Shown: in pieces, positions 44,763 through 57,216 of the stretch
How positions within the stretch are numbered: the stretch's first letter is position 1
Layout: each line of letters begins with the position of its first letter
NCBI GenBank assembly: GCA_950295325.1
Contig: OX485804.1
Coordinates: 18,350,001 to 18,414,000 of the forward strand
DNA from: Polytrichum commune
Taxonomy: Eukaryota > Streptophyta > Polytrichopsida > Polytrichales > Polytrichaceae
Direction: 5' to 3'
Length of the DNA stretch: 64,000 nucleotides
Position numbers and translations under genes: made by a program
The notes under the pieces: model-generated
What the model was told of the DNA's origin: nothing
The model's database searches: none
Seen by the model: the letters and a program-made list of their open reading frames with translations, nothing else

Positions 44763-45140
44763 TAGGGGTGGCTATTTCCGTCCAAATTTCAGATGTGCCT
44801 AGTTGGGATGCTGAAATTATTTTTTATAAATTTTGAGCGCTCCGCAAAGCTGGTGCAAGAGCAACTATAAAAAATCAAAATTTTCCAGTATGTTTATGAT
44901 TTCCTACAAATTTTTAAAGGAAACCTTGTAGAGTGACCAACACTCGCACATAGGGTACGTGGTATATCCACAAGGTGGATTTCTAAAACCGACCGCTGGC
45001 AGCCAATGAAATGTTGGCAGCGCTGTGAACAGTAAAAGCACCTTGATAGGTGCTTTTGTAAACCCAGGTAAAAGCACCTAGAAAGGTGCTTCTGACCATA
45101 GGGGTCGACTTTAGGACCCGCACGGAAATTGCCACCCCTA
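44763..45140. mobile_element. hAT-type MITE, 378 bp
   Basis: Left end TAGGGGTGGCTATTTCCGT and right end, reverse complemented, TAGGGGTGGCAATTTCCGT. TAGGGGTGGCAA is a common hAT end. The 8-base flanks are ATGTAAGG and CCTTAAGG; they share the last five bases, so the duplication has diverged. Inside are two perfect or nearly perfect stem-loops (AAAAGCACCT / AGGTGCTTTT and AAAAGCACCT / AGGTGCTTCT) near 45036-45092. No coding capacity. It could have been moved by a hAT transposase, but its ends differ from those of the giant hAT. Confidence 0.78.
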
Positions 45141-45352
45141 CCTTAAGGTCTCCAAATCAAGGTTTCCACCATCTCTTGGAGCTATACCACTAATGCAATC
45201 AATTGCCGCCTCTCTTAAGCAGCTTGAAACCAAACTAGTCCACAAAGTTCATAGGAGGCTCAACAACTAGCTATAATTTCGTCATGGATTGTTCCATCAT
45301 TAGATCCACCACTCTCTCCTACATGTTGCCATTTTGCAACATCCATGGCTAA

Positions 45353-45851
45353 GGGCCACTTCACACACGAGCCAAGAGCCATGACCATGAGAAGGTGAGA
45401 GCCCAAAAGAAAGTGTCCAAAGGCCGTCCCAACACACCTCCCAAATCATGTAGTGTGGTCACGGATCCTCCAGTGTAGTGTGAAGCCATTTGTGACCGGG
45501 CCCTCAACCAAATGCTATTTCAATGAATTTCTATTCATGTGGGTCCTCACATGTGATAAAATACAATGAATCAACGGTTGTGAGCATTCGGAGTGCCATG
45601 GTCTCCAAGTTTTGTGCTAGGCTTGCCTCCAAGAGGGGGTGTTTGAAAACGGTCCAAGTGACCATGAAAATTGGTTCACTCGATGCCATGTAGGAATCCA
45701 TGTAGACTTTACATCCATCTTGCATTCACATACTCCGTTGGTCCCTCAAGCGTAGTGTGAAGCGAACTTGGAGCGGCTCCGCTTTTTCCACCAATGAGAG
45801 TGCTTGAAGTGTACCAGTCACGGGCTCTCAGTCTCGTGTGTGAAGTGGCCC
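45353..45851. mobile_element. MITE-like element, ends GGGCCACTTCACACACGAG
   Basis: GGGCCACTTCACACACGAGC at the left; the right end reverse complements to GGGCCACTTCACACACGAGA. Arms are at least 19 bases perfect. The interior has no domain. End sequence resembles those at 14089 and 45955. No target duplication seen. Confidence 0.65.
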
Positions 45852-45954
45852 GAAGTCTCTCAAAGTGTGACCACATGGTAAACCTAAATCCTTTTATCCC
45901 AAAAGTGGAATTCAAACTTCACTGTTGCAGGTTCCTAATAAAAGATCTCTCAAT

Positions 45955-46075
45955 TTAGGGCCGCTTTACACTATGGTAGAGAAGTCCACTGGTCATGAAT
46001 TCTACGGAAATTCCAAAATTTGATTGGCCGAGAGTGACACTCTTGTCCGGTGGTGGTTTACACTACGGCCAAGAG
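45955..46075. repeat. Fragment of the AGGGCCGCTTTACACTATGG family
   Basis: Starts TTTAGGGCCGCTTTACACTA and continues GGTAGAGAAGTCCACTGGTC. The reverse complement of 47468 upward reads AAGGGCTATTTTACACTACG and GGTGGAGAAGTGCACTGGTC, so these are related copies in opposite orientation. A second GTTTACACTACGGCC word occurs at 46050. Confidence 0.55.
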
Positions 46076-47207
46076 TCCTTTGGTGGATAACTTTGTACAT
46101 GGATGAAATAATGACATGGTAGCCAACATGGCGACACTTTTTTGAAGGGGAGTTCTCCAGATGTCAAGTTTAATTTCTTGGGCAATCTCAAAGCCTCGGA
46201 CAAGAAACTTGACCTTTGGAGAACTCCAACTTGAATAAAATATTTCTTCCTTAGAGAAATTTTTGCACGATTGTTCTCCCTCTTTTGTATGACGTTTATG
46301 GGAAATACAAAAAGTCATATTATTGAGGTGTTGTCTTTTCATTAATATGACAAATGACGTAAAGTTGTCATATTATTAAGGGAATACAAGAACATAAGTA
46401 ATATGAGCTTAAAAATATATACAACGAGTTTAAGCAATATAGATGGTATGAAATAATAACTTATAACTCCAAATAAATACAAATATTCTCAAGAACTCTT
46501 AAAATAAGAGTCCAAAGATGTTTGGTGTTGCCTACCCAAGTTAGCAATTTTCATCTTATCTAAATTCCCATCTAACTTTTGGAAACTAATAATTTCATTA
46601 ATAGTAAAATACAAAGAATTCTCTAATAAGAAACTAGACAACATTGATGCATGACTTTTAGCATCAAGATACTGGTGATACTATATCACCCCTATACAAG
46701 GCAACATACTAGGCAAGAGGTCACTCTCACCATAACCATGTCCATTCTACACTAGTAACCCTAATTACCATTAAGGTCCCAACAATAAGTGAAGTTCCCA
46801 AGTAGTTCCTAAGTGAAAATGGATGTATTTTAGATGAAAGGAATTATAACATTAACTACCTCTTTAATATGACAAAACGGAGATTCTAAATGTTGCATTA
46901 TCGAGTGTTGTAGTCATATAAAAGAGGGAGTTTGAAAAGAAATTGGTCTCGCAAAAATGTGTCATAATATTGAGGGTGCCGTATAAATGAGTGTCGTATT
47001 AACGAGGTTGGACTATACCAACATGTAATTTATTTTAAATCAATAAGAAGATAATGTTACCTATTTATTTACCATAATTTGGATTTATTATAGAGGTGGA
47101 ACATTTTCAAATGCATTCTTGTCATGAAAGAAATTCTAAAACATTGCCATATACATTTTATTTTTTTGATCAAAATGATTTTTTTAAAATATCAATACAA
47201 TGGTCGT
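46076..47207. other. Gene-free AT-rich DNA
   Basis: No gene recognised. Very AT-rich between 46330 and 47200. Confidence 0.4.
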
Positions 47208-47468
47208 TTAGGGGGCAAGGTTTCTACTATGGCTGGCTATGACCGTTTTGTGAAGTAGTCCGGTGGACTTCTACTCTTGGTGAAGTTGTCCAATACACTT
47301 CTCCTGTAGGTGGTTACACTACGAACGGTCAAGACTTCTTAAGACATTTTTTTTTATTGTGTTTTCATCTTCTCCGGCATACCATCCCTCGCCTCAAATA
47401 ACCATGTCTTGGGCTGAAATTCTTGACCGACCAGTGCACTTCTCCACCGTAGTGTAAAATAGCCCTTA
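47208..47468. mobile_element. MITE-like element, 260 bp
   Basis: Left end TTTAGGGGGCAAGGTTTCTACTATGG-like; the right end reverse complements to CTAAGGGCTATTTTACACTACGG-like. The ends are partial inverted repeats of the same family as 45955. Interior holds GAAGTAGTCCGGTGGACTTCT and similar half-sites. No coding capacity. Confidence 0.5.
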
Positions 47469-49855
47469 GCATAGAAGATCTTTTGTTGTAGATGGTGATG
47501 CTGCCGAGAAAATTCAGCTCCGATCACTCATCTTCAAGAGGGAACATACTCAACCTCGGCACCATCTCTTAAACTTCAAAAAATTACTAGCTTTGTCTCT
47601 TGCAAAAACAGAAGGGAAGGAAAGAGGGAAGAAAATTAGATGGCATTGATGGAAACATAGGAAACTAAGCCCATTTATGCACGACACGTAAGACATCTTG
47701 AAAAAAAATTGGTTTTCATACACTCTCGCTTTCATCCACCTTGGTTTTGAAAGGAATCCAATGCTTAACTATTTCCACTAGGTCCCTCTAGCTAGGAAAC
47801 CTTTTCCAAACACCCTTGTTTACTTATGTGCCATATATTTCTCATTGTATCATATCCATACTAATGTCTATGTACAATATAATTTGAAGCATTATAAAAC
47901 TCAAATGGATTCATGTTTCTTTGTCTAATGTGGTTTCTATTATGACGCAAGTGACCTCCCCATGAGTTATTGGAGAGGCATTCACCTTTTGAATATTGGT
48001 GGCAGTTGTTTTTGGTGATCATTTGAACATGAGGCAAACCCTTAAATCATCAAGAATAATGCAAATATTGTGTTTCATGTGGACTTGTTTGAAATGAACA
48101 TGTCAAGTTGTAGCGTTTATGAACTCGAGGCAAGTACATGCAACATGATATTGGAATTGTCTTGCCAAGTTTCAACCCCTACCATTTGCAATGCGTCATT
48201 TGAAATTGTTAACTTTGGATGTTCTAGACTTCTACATCAGGTTTTGAAGTGTATTTGGATTTATGCTTGAATTTTGGACAAAACCAAACGCCATTATGAC
48301 ATACACTAGATCGCAAAACTACACAATATGGTGGTTGGCAAACATGGAATACAAACATTTGAAGTTGTGGTTGTTGTTGTTGTTGTTGTTGTTTGATGTT
48401 TTTGTCTCCTCAAATGTGCATTCTTTATTATTTTTGGACAAGTTGTTTGTCTCAATATTCTAAATGTTAGTTTCTAGTGAGATAAGTTTCTAGTGAGCTA
48501 GAGTTGCAAGGATGTTTGATTTAGGTGTTCCTTTAGGGTGGGATATGCTTGTTGTTTGCTAAAGGTGGTGTAGGAAAGTTCTCATGTGGTTGTAATATAT
48601 GCATGGGGATTATGGTGGCCTCAACCAACTAGTAAAGTGTTTCGCATGTGGTTGTTCAACTTTACAATGGAGTGACCTCCCCATGTATGTTATCCATGTT
48701 TGCTATATGTTTTTTCTACAGTTGGATTCAAGCACGTATGTTTTGATACAAACAATTTTTTTTGTCCAAAATGACTTTTCTAACAAACATAGCTTGCCAT
48801 ATATTTATGTCTCCCACACCATATAAGTAACAGTAGGGCACTAAGTGCCTACCCTGAGCCTAGTCCACTTGATACGAGGCTCTCCACCCATCCTTTTGAC
48901 AATTTAAAACTACATTTCATCAAAGTCACTTGTGCATATTTCTAGCTCATTCATAGAGACGACTTAAACAATCTCAAAGAAAACAAGTGTGTGCTCTCAA
49001 GTGTTTGTAGAGTGTATAATTTGTTTTGGTGAGCTCAAAGATGCTTCTCCTTCACTTGCATCGAGAGCTTCCCACACTTTGACACATTGGGCTCACAACA
49101 CCCTAGATCTTCTGGTGGCACTAATCTCGTAGCGGAAAGAAATTTAATATCAACTTCATTAATTTCCCACACACACTATCAGCCCACCCTTATCAAATGG
49201 GGTAATCAGTGTAGTCATCACAAATTACCATGTAAAATCCATCTACCTTATTTGTTAGCAAGTCCATTGCTTTGTCTAATTCACGTGGGTTACCATTTGG
49301 AGTTATGCATTGCTGTAGCAATTTACCAAGAGTATCAGTTTTTCAACCCAAAGAACATAAATAGTTAGTACACACCAAAGAGTATGAAAAGCCATTTAGT
49401 TGGTAAACAAAATAGTTTCGGTAGAAAGTTATAGCAACACGGAACTCCAAATGATAACCCACACTAATTAGACAAAACGGTGTAGTGCACGAGAAAGCCG
49501 GAGCGAAGTCCGAGGCCGTGCCGGGGGGTTAGAAAAAGCAAAAGGAGATCATGATGTTGTTCTTTGTGTATGCGACAGCTTTGTAAGCTTATGGCCGACG
49601 ACAAGATCATGGTCCTTCAGGCAGCAGGGCAGGCACGTGGAGGTTTGCTCCATTGGCCTATCTATCTTTCTATCTATGCGTCTCTCAATGTCGATTTAAA
49701 GCCAATCATGCTTATCTCTCCACACTGCTTATGCCAATTATTGCATGTTACTATTCTGAGCTCCACAGTGCTATACCTATTTCATGAGAATGTAATATTT
49801 AATTACCAAGCACACTCCTTTTATGTTCTACAATGTCCAAACCAGAGTTCGGGAA
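47469..49855. other. Gene-free DNA with repeat copy
   Basis: No gene recognised. 48985-49220 matches 38540-38790. A (GTT)n run lies at 48363-48395. A GC-rich phrase GCCGGAGCGAAGTCCGAGGC lies at 49496-49515 in otherwise AT-rich DNA; its origin is unknown. Confidence 0.45.
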
Positions 49856-49857
49856 GT

Positions 49858-49912
49858 TTAATATCCTTGGCAGGAATTGAACCTAGCAATGCCTTCACCG
49901 CTTGAAGGCCAA
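49858..49912 (-). repeat. tRNA-like head, possible SINE fragment
   Basis: On the minus strand a stretch TGGCCTTCAAGCGGTGAAGG resembles an A box, and GGTTCAATTCC follows as a B box with one change from GGTTCGAATCC. The spacing is short for a tRNA gene and no full cloverleaf closes, so a decayed SINE head or tRNA pseudogene is more likely than a working tRNA. Confidence 0.4.
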
Positions 49913-50488
49913 GGGTCCCCCAATTCTTCATAGAAGCAATTGGATTTGGTCATGGAAAGGTTGCATAATTCAAAAAGTTTAAGGTTTAGGGTACTTCCTC
50001 AAGTGCATCATCAGATGCCCCAGACAAATAGCCCTCTGGATGCTTCCGGCTGAAATCCAGTAACTCACAAGAAGAATCGGCTACATTTCCGGGACAATTT
50101 CTGGTCCATCGGCTAATTGCTGGAGGATTGAAATTATAGTTGGATTACCATCCGATGATTGGAAATTTGGACCGGCCATGAGGGGAAATCCATCGGCTGA
50201 TAATGAACTAGCCGTCGGTTTTCACCGAACATAGGTCCAAACCCGTGCCCAGGAAGTTTTTGGGCATACATAGTCGGTCAAGATCCGAGTGATTCTAAAT
50301 CCAATCGGTTACATGTTGACGTCCTCCGGTTGTGCTCTATTCCTTTGAGGTATATTCTTCTAGAGATTCCTCTAACATGATCGGTAATTCTCTTGAAGTT
50401 TCCAATTTCAACCGGTTATTTCTCAAACTCAACCGATTCATCCGTAACTAACCATTGGGTCTTCCTGAGCCCTGGTCCAAACAACCTC
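49913..50488. other. Gene-free DNA with GGCTGA/CCGATT-rich words
   Basis: No gene. Between 50040 and 50460 words such as CATCGGCTAA, CATCGGCTGA, CAACCGGTTA and CAACCGATTC recur irregularly. A degenerate, low-order repeat is likely. Confidence 0.35.
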
Positions 50489-51002
50489 AGGTAGAAGGTC
50501 CTTAAAGTAACTTGGACTTAAAAACGCCAACTACAAGCTGCCCTAAAAATGTTTGGGGTCGAGTGTGAAATGAGTTTGGGTTACCATATCATGTTTACTT
50601 GGTATACTATATTTATACCAAAAGTTAGATGCTTTACCAACTGTGCATGTTGACAATCAAATCTCAAAATTTGAGTGCTTTACCCTCCCCCCTACAAGTT
50701 ACAATAAGGAGCAGTGTTGGCCTGCACTTTGAGAATTCATAGAGACTACATATGATTTTTTTTTTTTAATTTTTTTGTGCAGTATATCACAAGTACATTT
50801 CCTAACCCCCATGATATTATGTTTTTGTTTGCATCACGGTACACCATGATCAATACAAGGCTAACAGGCTCGCATTCACGCTGGTATAAAAATACGGGCG
50901 TTAATTTTTCTTTTCTTTTCTTTTTGTTTGTTCTATACTCATTTATGTCTGCCTGAACGTGAAAAATGTCTTGAGGGTGTCACTTTAAGGACCTTCTACC
51001 TC
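50489..51002. mobile_element. MITE-like element, 514 bp
   Basis: AGGTAGAAGGTCCTTAAAGT at the left end; the right end reverse complements to the same 20 bases, preceded by G. The perfect match of 20 bases suggests recent activity. The interior at 50815-50915 is the inverse of 30530-30620, so a relative exists there. Target duplication not evident. Confidence 0.68.
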
Positions 51003-52257
51003 ACCAAACTTTCATTAGTAAAAATTGAACTCCCGAGGAAGACTTCCGAATAGTAACATGCACTTGTGGTGAGGATGTAATAATCAGTGTGGCTTGGTAA
51101 ATACTTGTTGAGCGGCTGGTCGGTGCCTGACCCACGTGAGCACCCGGATTTTACTTTGCAGTTACTTAGTGGGCTATGGCAGGCAATGTACACTTCCAAG
51201 GCCAGGTAAAAAGTAATTATTTTTCTTTTTTACACCTTGTAAGGTTATATGCAGTGAGGCCAAGGGTTTGTGGAGACGGACGGAATGATCGCGTACGAGT
51301 GTACCTCTCATTCATCCAACGTAAAAAGCCCTTTGGAATTATTACACAAGCCCAAATGTTACCAAGCTTTAGTTGATCACAACACCATACTCAATTCCGT
51401 CTGAAGGCTCTGAATTAGTCTAGTCCAAACAAAGTTGTCATTTGAGATGAATCAACCACAATTTTGGTAGTGAGGTGAGGTTTTACGTTGGATGGATGAG
51501 AGGTATATTCGTATGCGATGATGGTTCCTTCTCCTTGGAATCTGTGGTGTCTGCGTAAACTCATTCATTAGGAAGGTGAAACTATAACAAACTATTTTGC
51601 AGTGTGCATGAACTTGAAATCAGGTTATTGTAACTCTGAGAATAAACATCAAAGACTCCGAACTAGTTTAGTCTCGGGGGGGGGGGGGGGGCAGTGTGTT
51701 AAAAAGCTAAGGATATAGGTGCGAACAACCACTATTTTATAGGGGGGTATTACTTTCAATTCTCTTCTTTTTTTCACATGCTATCATTATGTAAACTTCT
51801 ACTTTGGGTTAATAGAAAAATGGCTTGCCACTTGTAATTCCAAATTACCCATTATTTCATACCCTATAGTACTTTAAAGATGTCCAGTGCCATTTTTGAT
51901 ACCCTATATTACTCTTAAGTCCAATTATAATTTTTTGCCCCCATGTTTTTAAAATGCCCTATCATTTGTTCGCACGTGTATTGCTACTCCAACCAATGAC
52001 TACCCCCCCCCCCCCCCGAGAGTTTAGTAGGGCCAAGGTGGAATGGATTGGCCCTCAATGTTGATTGGGGGGCTTGTTTTGATTTCCACAATGAATGAGG
52101 TTATAGTAGATGCCACAAAACCCAAACTGTGTCCGAGCCCTGGACCGAGTGCCCTTGTTTTTAAGAAGATCCCGGGACAAGGATCTCACCAAAACATAAA
52201 TAAACAATCCGACTTCCGTGATCCGACTTCATAGTCCAACTTCCATGGTTTGATTTT
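51003..52257. other. Gene-free DNA with G and C homopolymers
   Basis: No gene. A run of about 17 G lies near 51676-51692 and a run of about 15 C near 52003-52017. Confidence 0.4.
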
Positions 52258-52741
52258 TTTTCTAAAAAGAAAACAATTTTACAAAGTCTTTGGGCTCCTC
52301 ACTGGGTGTAAACCGACTGTGGACCAAGAGGAATGACCATGCACCAAAAAGTGAATGTGCTATTTTTTTTAATATATGCCCAAAAAAGGAAATTTTGAAA
52401 AAAAAAATCCAATTTGATTATTTTCTTGTGTTCATCTTCTCTTCCCAAAAAACATTTTATTAAAGACTTATTATAACAGTATTTCTCTACCATGGGCCCG
52501 TGCCTTTTTTCTACTAGAGCACCCCATTTGCCTCTCCCACCGCAAAATTTGTTGGACCATGTTAGTGAACGATGTAGGCCTTAAAATATGTCTTTTGGGG
52601 ACCTCTCAAACTCCATGGTCACTCTAACTTTTTTACCTTGATGTAAACCAAAGTGGTCCCAGGACAAGTTCAATAGCCAATCATAGATTTTACAAGGCCT
52701 TGCAACGACTTCATGGTTCATGATGTAAACAACCCCTAACC
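52258..52741. repeat. Second, truncated copy of the 40316 MITE
   Basis: It runs parallel to 40380-40870 in the same orientation. Shared phrases are TCACTGGGTGTAAACCGACT, CACCAAAAAGTGAATGTGCT, TTCTACTAGAGCACC, GTTGGACCATGT and TTCATGGTTCATGATGTAAA. The right end is present; the left inverted end is missing or degraded. Confidence 0.75.
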
Positions 52742-53889
52742 AAGACCATTGAAAGTCTATAGAATTTTCAACCCATTCAGTATTAAAGAGTTCCATGGGG
52801 TCATATGTTTATTGGGAAAATCCACCTTGTCATGGCCTCGTCATGTAGCTAAGGTGGCATATCTCTTAGAATATGCATCCTTTTGAGTTCCAACAAGACA
52901 TTCAAAATGTTTGACAAACCTATTTCCAATAACAACCCCAATCTTTATACATATAGTATCTTAAAGTTGTGAAGTTTCACACATGTAGCTATTATTCTCT
53001 AATTTGGATTGTTGGAAATGCGTAAAATGGTTATTCCAATTTGTGTGTGTTATTATTCGGAGTTACGCAATGCTATTCATGAGAATGTGATCTTTTGCCA
53101 AGCAAAGTCATCTATGTTTTTTAATGTCCAACCAACTTATTGAACTTTCATCAATAAAAATTGAACTCTTGAGTAAAACATGATTGCATCATGTAACTCT
53201 GAATGACAACATGCACTAATTGGGATAATCAATGTAGTGACCATGTGAGAGGAATTATAGACATTGAGGGGTTCAATGTGATGGAAAAATTAAGCTTAGA
53301 GGACATAGATTTGGGTTCCTTGAAAAGGCATTGGCTATACTCAAAGTTTCCATCTACTATTCATCAGTACTAAGTCGACCTATCTTGTGAAAATGGGTTG
53401 GAAAAGAATCTTGCCTTTGAAAATTTATTGTCATTTCATTACTTCAAAACAAAATTATGATTTTTTTGTTAAACGTCATGGTATCAATTTTCATGCCTAG
53501 AAAAAATCACTTCATTATCACACATGTACCACACTTACGCGAAATTGTTGAAGTTATTAGAAATGGGGTTGTCTACCTAAAATACGACATTGCTTAGAAG
53601 TGCTAGTTTATTCTCTTCTTAATCACACGGGCAGGCACACACTTGAATTGTAGCACATAATCTTGTGTGACCTTGAGAAATGCCATATCATTCGATGCCC
53701 CTCCATTATTGAGGAGATTTAGCCACATTGCACTAATTTTGTTTAAATCACTTCAAGTTCATAACCGGCATCACACGCTAGCATCATTGCAATACTAAAT
53801 AAAAGGAGCATTGGTGGTTTTACACTGACATGAGATGTCCGTTCACCACTTTCGACCTATGTCTAAAGGGACATAGGGTGGGGGTGACT
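52742..53889. other. Gene-free DNA with dispersed repeat copy
   Basis: No gene. 53040-53210 is a diverged copy of 27330-27500 (TTATTCGGAGTTACGCAATG; AAGCAAAGTCATCTATG). Confidence 0.45.
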
Positions 53890-55730
53890 TAGTTCCTCTT
53901 TTCAGTTGAATTAAGTGGTACGGGGGCTTGTTTGTTTTCAAAATCTCGTTTGTTTAGGATAATATGGGTTAGGTATGTAATGCCTATTTGTGAAGATGTT
54001 TCTATTAGTTTGCAGATTTTAATGGTGGGGTTGTGGAGGTCTTGTAGTCGTTTGATGGTTGTATTGTGTATAGTTCCTCTAATTCCCATGGTGAAGATCG
54101 TGGGAAGGAGTATTGTCCATCCTAGTGGGGTTAGTACTAGTTGTAGGGTGACATATTTCGTGAGTATTCCGGTGGTAACATATCTAGGGAATTTGTCAGT
54201 ACAATAGGTAAATTCAGATATTCTTACCTTAAGGTTTGGATTTGGGAGAAAGGGTGGTTTGGTTGTTGTTGGGGGGGGGGGGGTTCTTAATATGCATAGT
54301 ATGTTCAGTTTTAGGCAGGCATGGTAGATGCATCATGGTAGGTGGCATGTGCATGGGAGTAGCTAAGAGTATTGTCTAGGGGACATTTGATGTTTTGCTA
54401 GTGTTTATTAATGTGAAATCTCTTGTTGTGCCGGTTGGTCCTAAAGTTATTTATGTGCTTGTTTGTACAACATGATAATAGACGGAGGCATGTATCGATT
54501 TGTTGGGATGTGCATAGGTTACACAATGGGAATGTGTCTTGTTTGAGGACATGTTTTCTTCTGTTGTTGCCTAGGTATCTTCAATATCAGAATTTGAAAA
54601 CTTGCGTTGTTTAGGCATTTGTAATCTAATGGGCATCCTGAAAAAAATTGGACCATTTATGGTGGATGTTGTTGTTGGAGAGCCATTTGTTTGCATATGG
54701 GAGTGTATTTCTGGCAAGAGATGTGAGGGCGCTTACATCCTCATTCTTCATGTATCTTTTTAGGTTGTGGGTGAATCCATTACATTTTGTGGAGGTTGGA
54801 GGGATTACAAACTAGTAGGGCGTTTGGTGTCCAATGAGGTGGATTGGGCTATCTATTATGTGTGGTGCTTCTACTCCTATTTTGGCAAGTTTGTCCGCTT
54901 CTTCATTACCAAGGATATTTGTTGTGTGCTCTTACTTTACAAATGGTGATGTTATGGTAAGAGTATTAGATTATGTTCATAATACATGTCATAAGGAGTT
55001 TGTCGGGTGGTTATATTGGGAGGAGGGGTTTTTGATATGATGGAGGAGTAGATATATATTGTTTAGGTTATCTAAAAATATGTATGTGTTTATGGGGAGC
55101 ATTTTGGTTTGCTCTACAACAAGTAGTAGTTCACACAGTTCAATATGTAGTATATTATATCATAGTAGTTTGGTTTAGATGTGGATTTGTAGCGGGCCAT
55201 CAAATACTCTTGATCCAACAATGTTTTCATTGCCCTCAACGCCGGGGGGTGTGAATGATCCATCGATGTAGTAAGATTGGTTGGGTGGGAATCTTAGTGG
55301 GTGGATGTTTGCTATGGATGATGGTAGGAGGGGGGTGCAAGGATATTATTTGACAAGGGTGGAGGTGTTGGTGGGTGGGCTTCATGCCATGCTTTGGTCT
55401 TTTGGGGGGTGGTTGGATGGCTTGTGGAGAGGAGAAAGTGGGACATGTGGTGCATGTGGAGAGGAGGGAGGCAGGGAGTGTTTGCACGAAGGTGTTTATT
55501 TTTTGTGTGGGAGATTATTAGTATAGAGGTAAGTAGTGGTTCTTTGTTGTTGTAGTATGTTGGGAGGGTTGGAGTTGTGGCATATTGCATTGTGAGGAGT
55601 GGGATGGTTAATATTGGGGTGCCTTTGTTTTGTTGGGTTGGGTTATATTTGTTGTTCAACCAATCATTGTGGTTGATGGTGATAGATGTACTAGAGTCAT
55701 CATGTGTGTGCACAGAAAATTGCACCCATT
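53890..55730 (-). pseudogene. LINE remnant: RNase H domain and C-terminal region
   Basis: On the minus strand, pieces of a LINE ORF2 C-terminus are visible. From about 55725 to 55312 an open piece (MQFSVHTHDDSSTSITIN...) covers the part before RNase H. RNase H follows: YIDGSFTPPGVEG near 55265 (first Asp), HIELCELLLVVE (Glu), TYIFLDNLNNIY (second Asp), then EHTTNILGNEEADKLAKIG near 54915-54860 (His and last Asp). Further down, LKQDTFPLCNLC...NKHINNFRTNRHNK near 54550-54430 matches the cysteine-rich tail of plant LINEs that carry RNase H. Frameshifts and stops divide the pieces, so it is dead. No reverse transcriptase core is seen upstream, so the element is 5' truncated or deleted. The coding strand lacks G, which gives the plus strand its GT-rich look. 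Confidence 0.75.
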
Positions 55731-57193
55731 TAATGTCTTTTGGGAGAGTGTCTATGTTTGTTGAGTGGGCATATATATGCTCTTAGTTGAATGGGTTATC
55801 ACATCATTTTGAATAATCTTAAGTATTAGGAGCTCAAGTATTTTTGTAAGCTTATGTTCCCCCTAATGTCAAACTTAGGTGTTTTTAGGATAAACCTAGG
55901 ATTCCGTCTTCCAATTTTATTATCAACTATAATGTTAAGGCTACGTGATTTCTCACCCAATGTACAACTTGCATGGACTAAGTGGAAAACCTTCTTATCT
56001 TGATTTCAAGTGCATTGGTCAATGATCTCATTTTAAATTATTTCTTGAGTTATCATATATAATTGGTAAGTTTATTCCATTATTTATTAATGCTTAACCC
56101 TAGGTGATTCGATTGAGGACCCTTATGATGTGAAAGCTGAGTTTAAAACTTTAGGATGAGGTGATGATTGATTTGGGCTACTTGGTGACCTCGTATGAAT
56201 TATCTTCCATCCTTATATCCTTTTCATTGATGGTTTTCACTTTGCCCCGATGAGATTTCCCATGTCATTCTCCGAGCTTCATGTATCCTCGTAAAAAAAT
56301 ATTCCAAGCATAGTAAGTTTCTAAGTAATCTTTAGGTGTCTAACTCTCACGCTTACTTAAGTGCTCAAGTTCCAAAATTCCAAGTAAAATCCTCAAGAAC
56401 CCAAGTTCACAAATCTTCCGATCTTCAATTTAAAACTTTGAGTTATTCTCATACTCGAGTATCTATTCAAGTGGTTCCCCACTTATATCGAGACCTTGGT
56501 GACAGTTCATGTATGAGAAGTTTATAGAAGAAGACAAAAAGTGTACGTACTAACAACATGCTCAAAATGGACTAATACATTTGAATCAAAGTAAGGATCC
56601 AAATGCAAGGAAGCTAAGGTTCGAAGAGACTTTCCAAAGTCGTGCACATGTGGGATTAGACCGTGGCATCATCAAAGGCTTCCATGGAAGATGACACGTG
56701 AGATGTAATGTAGGAAAGGACCATCATCACAAGGAGTTCCAAAAGACAAAATCACATCAAGCCATCAAGGTGGAATCCTGCCTCATCGCACTTGAGTAGA
56801 ACCTAGAATCTTAAGACTCAAGGGAATATCATGTCTACTAGGTTGGATTTTAGATTGATTAAGTTAAAGAATATGCTTACAATTTATGTTTGATGCTTAT
56901 GAGGAATCTTGAAGTTATTGACCAAGCAATTTTGAAAACTAACAAGTAGAATTTTTATCTTGAGACCTTATAATTGCGAAGAAAGTAAAAGTAATAACTT
57001 ACAATTAATAACACATGTTTAGAATAACATGTAGGATTCCTACATACCATAAAGACACTTAATTGTGACATTAGGATTTAGGGGAACATAACCTTGTAAG
57101 ACTTGAGCACTTGATTCCCTAAAGATTTCAAGGATGTATCTAAAGATAGGTCTTATACCACATTAATTTTTTACAAATTAACTTATAGGATCT
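55731..57193. other. Gene-free DNA
   Basis: No gene, RNA or repeat with clear ends was recognised. Confidence 0.4.
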
Positions 57194-57216
57194 AGAGAGA
57201 GAGAGAGAGAGAGAGA
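57194..57216. repeat. (GA)n microsatellite
   Basis: About eleven uninterrupted AG units. Confidence 0.9.

Noticed and set aside
49484-49520. GC-rich island as rRNA or organelle fragment
   Set aside because: Too short and no recognised match from memory.
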